From the NCBI GenBank assembly GCA_002314055.1, contig DCBP01000067.1, positions 1 through 26,062 on the forward strand: a stretch of 26,062 bases of DNA, read 5' to 3'. The position numbers were made by a program, and so were the translations under genes. The notes beneath the pieces were generated by a model. That model did no database searches and was not told the DNA's origin. It was given only the letters and a program-made list of their open reading frames with translations. The DNA is from Prevotella sp. UBA1104. Its GTDB lineage: Bacteria; Bacteroidota; Bacteroidia; Bacteroidales; Bacteroidaceae. The first letter of the stretch is position 1; each line of letters begins with the position of its first letter. Of the stretch, positions 7,842 through 15,100 are shown in pieces.

Positions 7842-9367
7842 TTTTTCCTTAAACGTGCAACGGGTATGCCTAATTGTTCCCTATATTTTGCTATCGTGCG
7901 GCGTGCCACGGGAATTCCCTTCTGTGAGAGAATCCTTGTCAGAGCATCGTCGCTATATGGTTTTTTCTTGTCTTCTGCGTCGATTGCCTCTTTCAGTGCG
8001 AGTTTTATTTTCCTTGTCGACAGTTCTTCGCCGCTTTCGGTCTTTATGCTGTCGCTGAAGAAATGGCGCAGTTTGAATGTTCCCCATCTTGTCTGGGCGT
8101 ATTTCATGTTGCTTACACGGGAGATCGTAGATTTGTCGAGCCCCGTGCGGTCGGCAACGTCTTGAAGTATCATCGGCTTTATGTCGCTCTCGTCGCCATC
8201 TTGAAAGAAGCGGCGCTGTATGTCGATTATTGCCTTCATGGTGAGACGCATGGTTTGCTGCCTCTGCTTTACGGCATCGATGAATCCCTGTGCGCGGTCT
8301 ACTTTCTCCTTGGCATACAACAGGGCTTCCTTGTCGCGTCTCGACATCGACTTTTTATTTTCCTTGTATCCTTTTATAAGTTCCGTAAACGACGGTGAGA
8401 CGGAGAGTTCCGGTATATGTCCGTTGTTGATATAGAACGACACGGTACCGTCGTCTGCCGTATCCACGATAAAGTCTGGCGTTATCTGCTGCATGTTCTT
8501 TCCCTCGGTTTCCCCGAGCGAGGCTCCCGGCTTCGGGTTAAGCCGGAGGAGTTCGGCATGCACCTTTTCGGCTGTTGCCTCGTTCATTTCCGTCTGCCTT
8601 ACGATTTTGTCCCAGCGCTTGTTCATGAACTCGTCGAAATGGTCTTTTATCACTGTTTCCATGAGTTCCGTAATCTTCGTCTTGGGCTTTCTCCTTATTT
8701 GCAGCAACAGACATTCTTTCAGGTTTCCAGCCCCGATTCCTGCAGGATCGAAGGTCTGAAGAATTTTTATCATCTGTTTCACTTCATCTTCCGTGCAGTC
8801 GATGTTGTGGTATATGGCGAGTTCGTCACAGATGCTGTCGGCAGATTTCCGCAGCAGTCCGTCGCTGTCGAGCGACCCTATAACATACTCCATTATCTGC
8901 TGTTGCTTGTCGGTAAGCTCTATTTCGCCCATCTGTTCCTTTAGCCTGTCATAGAAGGAAGTCTGTTCTCCGTATATCATCTCCTCATAGTCGGCATTGT
9001 CGTTGTTCGTTCCGCTATAGAATGTTGACGAGTCTGAGTCAGACATTCTGTCGTCCATTCCGATATTCGAGAGAGCTTCGTCGAGAGCCGACTGGCGTTC
9101 TTCTTTTTCCGTTTCCGACATTTCTTGCATCTCCGGTGTCGTCTCTCCTCCCGTAGCATCGTCGATGGCCGGAGTGTTGTCAGAGAAAGCAGCGTCATCC
9201 GCTCCTGTTACTTCCATAGCAGGGTTATCGTCGATTTCGGCTTGAACGTTCTGTTCCAGTTCCGTAATCGGCATTTCGAGCATTTTCACGGCAAGCATCT
9301 GCTGCTGAGTGAGTTTCTGCGTCTGTATAGCCTTTTGCTCTTGGCTTTGGATTAACTTCTGTGACAT
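7838..9367 (-). CDS. rpoN: RNA polymerase sigma-54 factor
   Basis: RpoN directs RNA polymerase to -24/-12 promoters that need AAA+ activators. The 509-residue protein has all three parts. The Gln-rich region I is at residues 1-50 (QSQEQKAIQTQKLTQQQML). An acidic linker rich in Asp, Glu and Ser spans about 55-140, and the core-binding domain follows. At the C-terminus are the DNA-binding segment with TGLDKSTISRVSN and the RpoN box ARRTIAKYRE at 488-497 (consensus ARRTVAKYRE). No key element is missing. The gene overlaps the PAP2-like gene by 4 bp. A -7 box lies only 7 nt before the ATG, which suggests a nearly leaderless mRNA. Confidence 0.98.
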   Translation of the reverse strand: MSQKLIQSQEQKAIQTQKLTQQQMLAVKMLEMPITELEQNVQAEIDDNPAMEVTGADDAAFSDNTPAIDDATGGETTPEMQEMSETEKEERQSALDEALSNIGMDDRMSDSDSSTFYSGTNNDNADYEEMIYGEQTSFYDRLKEQMGEIELTDKQQQIMEYVIGSLDSDGLLRKSADSICDELAIYHNIDCTEDEVKQMIKILQTFDPAGIGAGNLKECLLLQIRRKPKTKITELMETVIKDHFDEFMNKRWDKIVRQTEMNEATAEKVHAELLRLNPKPGASLGETEGKNMQQITPDFIVDTADDGTVSFYINNGHIPELSVSPSFTELIKGYKENKKSMSRRDKEALLYAKEKVDRAQGFIDAVKQRQQTMRLTMKAIIDIQRRFFQDGDESDIKPMILQDVADRTGLDKSTISRVSNMKYAQTRWGTFKLRHFFSDSIKTESGEELSTRKIKLALKEAIDAEDKKKPYSDDALTRILSQKGIPVARRTIAKYREQLGIPVARLRKK

Positions 9368-9374
9368 ATCGCTG

Positions 9375-9382
9375 CAAAAGTA
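9375..9382 (-). promoter_or_regulatory. -7 promoter box for rpoN
   Basis: Read on the minus strand this is TACTTTTG, an exact match to the Bacteroidetes -7 consensus TAnnTTTG. Its last base is 7 nt from the rpoN ATG, so transcription would start at or within a few bases of the start codon. I see no clear -33 TTTG at the right distance. Confidence 0.6.
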
Positions 9383-9462
9383 TAAAATTTTATTGTTATA
9401 CGGATTACGCTGATAATAAATAATTCGTCATTTGCGTTTTTTACGTATCTGCACTTCAATTT

Positions 9463-10095
9463 TTACTTTTTGTAAATCAAGGTCAGTCCGTCGCGCAGCG
9501 GCAGCATCACCCTTTCCACTCTCTCGTCTTTCGCCACAAAATCGTTGAAGGTTTCAATGCCGTGTGTCTGCTTGTCTTTGTCATAGGCGTGGTCCACCAC
9601 GTGTCCGTCCCAGAGCGTATTGTCGGCAAGGATGAAGCCTCCGGGCTTGAGCAATGAGAGCACCGTCTCGTAAGCCTCCATATATGTGCGCTTGTCGCCG
9701 TCGATAAACGCCATGTCGAATTCCACGCCGAGTTTGGGAGCCTCTTTCACGGCATCGCCGATAATGAACTTTATCTTGTCGGCTACCGGTGAGTTTTCTA
9801 TCCACGGACGCGTAAAATCCTCCTGTTCGTCGTTTATCTCGAAGGTATATACCATTCCTCCTTCTTCCAGTCCTTCGGCAAGACAGATGGCACTGTATCC
9901 GCTGAAGGTTCCGATTTCGAGAATATTCTTCGGTTTAGCCATTCTGACGAGCATTTTCAGCACACGTCCCTGCAGATGTCCACTTGCCATTCTGCCGTGG
10001 AGCAGATGGATATTCGTGGCACGGTAGAGGCGATAGAGGTAATCGCCCTCCGGATCGCTATGTGAGAGGATATAGTTTTCTAATTCTGTTGTCAT
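9463..10095 (-). CDS. Class I SAM-dependent O-methyltransferase
   Basis: A 210-residue protein of the catechol/caffeoyl-CoA O-methyltransferase family, which moves a methyl group from SAM to a hydroxyl with a divalent metal. Visible features are the SAM-binding motif ILEIGTFSGYSAI (Glu60, Gly62), the second acidic site TFEIND, metal-binding DMAFIDGDKRTY (Asp132), and ILADNTLWDGHV (Asp158, Asn159). The metal ligands and SAM loop are intact. The natural substrate cannot be told from sequence. It follows aroQ by 53 bp on the same strand, so the two may form a two-gene unit; no pathway link is implied. The gap to aroQ contains short cctaatt repeats. Confidence 0.93.
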   Translation of the reverse strand: MTTELENYILSHSDPEGDYLYRLYRATNIHLLHGRMASGHLQGRVLKMLVRMAKPKNILEIGTFSGYSAICLAEGLEEGGMVYTFEINDEQEDFTRPWIENSPVADKIKFIIGDAVKEAPKLGVEFDMAFIDGDKRTYMEAYETVLSLLKPGGFILADNTLWDGHVVDHAYDKDKQTHGIETFNDFVAKDERVERVMLPLRDGLTLIYKK

Positions 10096-10110
10096 TGTTT
10101 TTTTAATTGG

Positions 10111-10156
10111 AGAACTCCGAATAACTCCTCATTTCTAATTCCTAATTCCTAATTCA
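10111..10156. repeat. Short tandem repeats between aroQ and O-methyltransferase
   Basis: The tract begins with agaactccg and aataactcc, two 9-bp units like those upstream of recX and ribD. It then runs into three copies of a 7-bp ctaattc unit (10134-10155), which resembles the cctaatt arrays flanking the element downstream of metG. It fills most of the 53-bp gap. Confidence 0.75.
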
Positions 10157-10565
10157 ACAACCCCTCAATCGCCAGCCGGTAAGAGTCAAGACCGAATCCG
10201 CAGATTACTCCGCGGCAAGCTGCCGAGATGAACGAGTGATGGCGGAATTCCTCACGCTGGTGAACATTCGATATATGCACCTCTACGACTGGCGTATTTA
10301 TCGCTCGAATGCAGTCGTGGAGCGCCACACTGGTGTGGGTATACGCTCCGGCATTGAGCACGATGCCGTCGAACGAGAAGCCTACTTCCTGCATCTTGTT
10401 TATCAGTTCGCCCTCCACGTTGCTCTGATAATATTCTATCTCCACATCTGTGAAACGCTTCCTCAGTTTCGGCAGATAACTCTCAAAAGAGTCGCTGCCA
10501 TAGATGCCCGGCTCCCTCACACCAAGCAAATTCAGGTTGGGACCATTGATTATCTGTATCTTCAT
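10149..10565 (-). CDS. aroQ: 3-dehydroquinate dehydratase, type II
   Basis: AroQ removes water from 3-dehydroquinate in the shikimate pathway. At 138 residues it is slightly short for the type II family (about 140-150). Family motifs are INGPNLNLLGVREPGIYG with Arg17 and catalytic Tyr22, LNAGAYTHTSVAL with Asn71, and VEVHISNVHQREEFRHHS with His97 and a downstream Arg. All active-site residues appear present. It forms homododecamers in other species. It is transcribed divergently from xerD, and an exact -7 box lies about 105 bp upstream of its start. Confidence 0.97.
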   Translation of the reverse strand: MKIQIINGPNLNLLGVREPGIYGSDSFESYLPKLRKRFTDVEIEYYQSNVEGELINKMQEVGFSFDGIVLNAGAYTHTSVALHDCIRAINTPVVEVHISNVHQREEFRHHSFISAACRGVICGFGLDSYRLAIEGLLN

Positions 10566-10669
10566 ATTGCTGTTTTACTTTCTTTTTTATAACTTTGCCT
10601 CGCCTATATTGCGTATACCGTATATATAATAAGGTATATAGCCTATATAAATAAAAGTATACACTTGTG

Positions 10670-10677
10670 CAAAAGTA
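10670..10677 (-). promoter_or_regulatory. -7 promoter box for aroQ
   Basis: On the minus strand the sequence reads TACTTTTG, matching TAnnTTTG. It lies in the 165-bp gap shared with divergent xerD. The leader it predicts, about 95-100 nt, crosses an AT-rich tract of repeated tatata/gtatac palindromes (about 10605-10662). No strong -33 box is seen. Confidence 0.5.
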
Positions 10678-10730
10678 CAAAATTATCTCTAATTTCATAC
10701 ATTTAATCTACAATTACGGAATTTATTGAC

Positions 10731-11660
10731 ATGCAAACAGACAATAAAGCTAATGATGCAGGCATTGTGGGGAAATACATGCGCTTCCTGAAACTGGGGC
10801 GCAACTACTCCGAAAATACGCTTGCTGCATACAAGAACGACCTCCAGAAACTGCTCGACTACGCCGAAGCGGAGAATATCCCCGTGCTGAATATCAAGCT
10901 CGAAGACTTGCAACACTTTGCCGCTGCCCTCGTCGACCTCGGTATCACGGCGCGCTCTCAGGGCAGAATACTTAGCGGCGTGCGTGCCTTCTACAGATAT
11001 CTGCTTGCCGACGGATATGTAGACGAGGACCCTACCGAACTGCTCGAATGGCCTAAGATAGGGGAACATCTGCCCGAAGTGCTCTCCGTTACCGAGGTCG
11101 ACATGATGGAGAATGCCATCGACCTAACGAAATGGGAAGGACAACGAAACAAGGCTATCGTGGAAATGCTGTTCAGCTGCGGACTACGCGTTACGGAACT
11201 CGTTACACTACATCTCTCCGACCTATTCCTCGACGAGAAGTTTATCCGCGTAAAGGGGAAGGGGAAAAAGGAGCGACTGGTGCCAATCTCCGACAGTGCC
11301 ATACGAGAGCTCCATTTTTGGTTTGCCGACCGCAATCTGATGAACATTAAGCCCGGTGAAGAAGACTACGTATTTCTGAACCGCCGCGGTGCCCATCTCA
11401 CCCGTGTCATGATATACACGATGATAAAGCGACTCGCCGACGAAGCCGGAATAAAGAAGAACATCAGTCCCCACACCCTGCGCCACTCCTTCGCCACGGC
11501 ACTCCTCGAGGGCGGCGCCAATCTTCGAGCCATACAGGAAATGCTCGGTCATGAGAGTATCGGAACTACACAGATTTACACCCATATCGACATGCATACG
11601 CTAAGAGACGAGATATTGGAACACCATCCGAGAAACATCTTAAACGTCAACAAAGCATAG
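10731..11660 (+). CDS. xerD: Site-specific tyrosine recombinase XerD
   Basis: A 309-residue tyrosine recombinase, the usual length for XerC/XerD, which resolve chromosome dimers at dif. The N-terminal SAM-like core-binding domain spans about residues 10-100 (SENTLAAYKNDLQKLLDY). The catalytic domain shows SCGLRVTEL (Arg153), KGKGKKERLVPI (Lys175/177), HTLRHSFATALLEGG (His248, Arg251), LGHESIGTTQIYTH (His274, Tyr283). All catalytic residues are present. The lack of integrase-type extra domains and the housekeeping context favour Xer over a mobile-element integrase. XerD rather than XerC is chosen by overall resemblance and the divergent aroQ neighbour common in Bacteroidetes. I see no dif site nearby. 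Confidence 0.93.
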   Translation: MQTDNKANDAGIVGKYMRFLKLGRNYSENTLAAYKNDLQKLLDYAEAENIPVLNIKLEDLQHFAAALVDLGITARSQGRILSGVRAFYRYLLADGYVDEDPTELLEWPKIGEHLPEVLSVTEVDMMENAIDLTKWEGQRNKAIVEMLFSCGLRVTELVTLHLSDLFLDEKFIRVKGKGKKERLVPISDSAIRELHFWFADRNLMNIKPGEEDYVFLNRRGAHLTRVMIYTMIKRLADEAGIKKNISPHTLRHSFATALLEGGANLRAIQEMLGHESIGTTQIYTHIDMHTLRDEILEHHPRNILNVNKA

Positions 11661-11662
11661 TA

Positions 11663-11744
11663 ACGCCGGAAGCGTTTGGGTTAAATACCAGGAGCGTTTA
11701 TATGAAACACCGGGAGCGTTTGGGCAAAACGCTGGGAGTAATAC
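11663..11744. repeat. 22-24 bp tandem repeat after xerD
   Basis: Three and a half imperfect units follow directly after the xerD stop, at 11663-11686, 11687-11708, 11709-11730 and 11731-11744 (partial). The shared core is ggagcgttt, preceded by acc or gcc and followed by an A-rich end. Nothing here codes for protein. Confidence 0.8.
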
Positions 11745-11872
11745 ACAGTTTATACAAACTATAACTTCAGTAAATGACAAAACCTCTGCATTTAATGTCG
11801 CAATTTAATGACTATAACTTTAAAAAATATTAAAAAATAAAGTATTGCGAAACAACGAATACAAATATGTTA

Positions 11873-11880
11873 TATATTTG
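11873..11880 (+). promoter_or_regulatory. -7 promoter box for the 1708-residue protein gene
   Basis: TATATTTG matches TAnnTTTG exactly and lies in an AT-rich stretch. A TTG is found upstream at a slightly long spacing (25 nt), so the -33 part is weak. Transcription from here would give a leader of about 260 nt before the start at 12147. Confidence 0.5.
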
Positions 11881-11885
11881 CAACC

Positions 11886-12146
11886 CATAAAGTAAAATAT
11901 GTGTAAACATTACACTGAGGAACAACAATAAGATACGAAAAAACAAAGGTCGTCATGACCACAACATACTAAAGCTAAAGCGGCAGCGGTAAAAAAAAGT
12001 CGCATAAAAGAAGTGCCGCTTAAAGCTAAAAACGAAACAATATTTCAATATTTCAAACGTGGGATGCCGGTCTACAAAAGACCGGCACGACCCGCAAATA
12101 AAACATTCAAGAATTTTATTATTTACTAAAAAACTGGGTACTACAA
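11886..12146 (+). promoter_or_regulatory. Long structured 5' leader
   Basis: The 486-bp gap after xerD holds no gene. Its downstream part can fold into three hairpins. The first is a short GGTC/GACC stem at 11948-11960. The second is an 8-bp perfect stem aagcggca/tgccgctt (11978-11985 with 12014-12021), with aaagctaaa near both sides. The third is an 8-bp perfect stem gccggtct/agaccggc with a 5-nt loop (12066-12073 with 12079-12086). The last hairpin is followed by A/T-rich sequence but not a clean T-run, so it is not an obvious terminator. I do not recognise a known riboswitch class. Confidence 0.55.
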
Positions 12147-15100
12147 ATGAAAAAAGATTTGTTCGGAAAGCTCACAGCTTTCAGGAGCATCATCCTATTC
12201 TTTTTGGTGATGCTCACAGGATTGGTCGCTAATGCCGACGGAACGGCGGGGAAGACAAAGGTGAAGCCGTATGTCTTTATCTCGCAAGCGGGATATGGAG
12301 AAGCCGGCGAACCTGCCACTTATCTCAATGACACAAAATTCATTGAGCCGGCTGTAATCGTGCAGGAAAGCGAAGACAACAAAGACGTGGCGGTGACAAA
12401 CCGCTTCTACATCTCCTATTATCTTACGAGCGGAACGGCAGACGGTGCAAAGGGTAATTCCGTGACCGAAAAGGGAAAAACCTATAGCGAGGATCCCGTA
12501 ACAGGCACAAGGGTGAACACTCGCTACGGCGACGTGGAGACCGGTAAGACGGCTGGAATTGTGTACGTACACGTCGTGGCTACACCATCCACCAACTATA
12601 CAGACCAGTTTGAATCTGCCGAAGGCGTTTACCGCATCACATTAAATAAGGTGAAACCAAACGACCCGAAGCGCATCGCTCCGGCATTCGTAGAAAACAA
12701 ACAGTATGCAGAAAACTGGTATGCAGCAACGGGTAGCGTTATCTCGCTGCCTAAATTCCTCGTGGAATACGTTACGAAGGATAACAACAACAAGGATCTG
12801 ACTCTCGACATCACAAAGCGTTTCGACGTTTCGGCAGCGATAGACAATTCTGATCTCGCTTCTGTCGTTTCTGACTATAAATATAACTCTCTGGATAAAG
12901 GCAATGCCGAACTCACCACGGCGGTAATTAAAACAGGAAACACAGCAGGCACGGTGAACGTGAAATTCCATTTCTCGCCAAAATATCCAGGTGCCTACGA
13001 GGATATCACCGACTTCTCTCTTCCGCTCAATATCGTGGACGAGAAAGTAACGCCACAGCTCATCTTCCCACAGGAAAGCCAGATGGTTTACACTGGCATG
13101 TATTCCATTTCTGCTATGCGCCCTACCGTTTACGACCAGTATGGCAACGACATCACGCCATCCGTGGCCTACAACAGAGGAAACGACAAACCTCTTTGGA
13201 TTGCATGGTCTTCTGCTCCTGTAGCTGAAGGAAAAACGATGCACACGCCATTGGGATACTGCGACGGCACCGGAATGCTTCAGGAATGGGGCGACCAGCC
13301 ATTGACCGATCCTAACTTGTTCAGATTTAATGACGGAAAGGGCGTGCAGATGTATGGACCAGACAATATCGATGCGGGTAGCCTCGTGCTCGACAAAACC
13401 AAGGCGCGCAACGAATTCGTTACGCCTACAACCGACTATAATGCTCTGAACACCTGCAAGGTGGTTCCTACTTCGGCTGATATCTTCTGTCAGGTTTATC
13501 CTCGCATGTACGACAATGCTGCAAACAATAAATACAACGCTGTTGAAAGCTCATACAAGCTACTTATCAAGCCGCGCCCAATGCAGATTCATCTCTCTCC
13601 GTCGCCAAAAGACGTGAAAGTGACAAAGGGAACAAAGATTGATATGAGCAACCGCTTCGAGGTGACCGGTGTTCACACGGCGGAAATAGACGACAACAAG
13701 TTTAGTAGAAAAGCCGGCGAGACTTTCACTCTCTACCACAACTCCGTAAAGCAGGAGTTCGGATGTCAGTACACATTCAAGTTTAAATGGGGCGTAGCAA
13801 GGGTAGAAAACTATCCGACGGTTGCCGCCGAACAGTATGAACCTATTGTAGTGGATGGAAACGGCAACAAAATTGCAAAGGTAAAGGACTTCTCTGACGA
13901 GAAAGCAAAAGAATATGCCGACAAAGGCATAGATGTATATGCTGTATATTGGAGCGTAAAGGGCGACAACCGCGATAGCGACTGGACCCTGGAATTCCTC
14001 ACAACTGAGGATGCAAAGATAACATACACGATGTATCCATACAACATCGGCTACTATGAGGACGGAACAGGAACCACCTCGATAACCGAGGATTTCATTG
14101 TGGAAGACAAGATATCTCCTGTGGTCAAGGTTAATCCTGACCCTATGATTATCTACACCACCGACGAGGCATTCCCGTCGCAGCCATCAGTAACAGTCAC
14201 CACCTCGCTTGGCGATGACATCAAGAACCACTATGATATATCATTCTTGCCATTGCCTGATGACCTTGTTAAAGCTGGCATCAGCATCGACGATAACGGA
14301 GACTTCGTTATCAAAGACAAATCGAAACTCACGCAGGGCGAATATGTGGTGAACGTTAAGGCTACCCCGAAAGAGGGCGAGACTATATATAACCCAGGAA
14401 CTACTTCATTCAGAATCATCATCAAGAACCTTGGCGAAAGGGTAAGATTTGCATGGGCTGTAGTTAATACGACGAAGGGTTTAGCAAGTTTAGGAAATGG
14501 CGTGAACAACATTCCTGATGATGATGCTAAAGAACATGGCAAACTCGTCTTCACCGGTGCCGGTGCCGTGAGCGGCGGATATTCCATCGATGCTATTCCT
14601 GGTCTTGCCATCCGGATTGGAAAGGTTGTAGAAACTGGCGATGCCAAAACTGATACTGCCGAAGATCCGTGGATTGCTAAAGAGAGTGACGTAGACAAAA
14701 AGGTTATCGTATATGGCGACCCTGTAGAACTTGACTCGGAAACTGGTCTGCCTGTAGACGGAACTTTCTATGTGCTCACTCCGCGCACAAACGGATTTGT
14801 TACCATCGATGCCAAGTTCAAGGCTAACAACAGCATCGTATTGACAGACGAGAAGGGCAAAGAGAAGCAGTTCATCAAGGTGACCGACGCTGACGTTAAA
14901 TCCGAAAAGCGTTTCCGTTATCCTATCTATGCCGGCAAGACATATTATTTGTATAACGACGGAGACGACACATCAAATGAGGCTCTCAAACTGCATGGCA
15001 TATTGTTTACCCCTGCTTTCATCAACCAGCGAAACGATATGAACCCTATCGAAACCGCCACGGCTTATGCCAACGGATTCTCCGGCTCGCTGCCTTCACT

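Noticed and set aside
10731..11660. Integrase of a mobile element
   Set aside because: Its length, lack of added domains, housekeeping neighbours and absence of att-like direct repeats or cargo genes fit XerD better.
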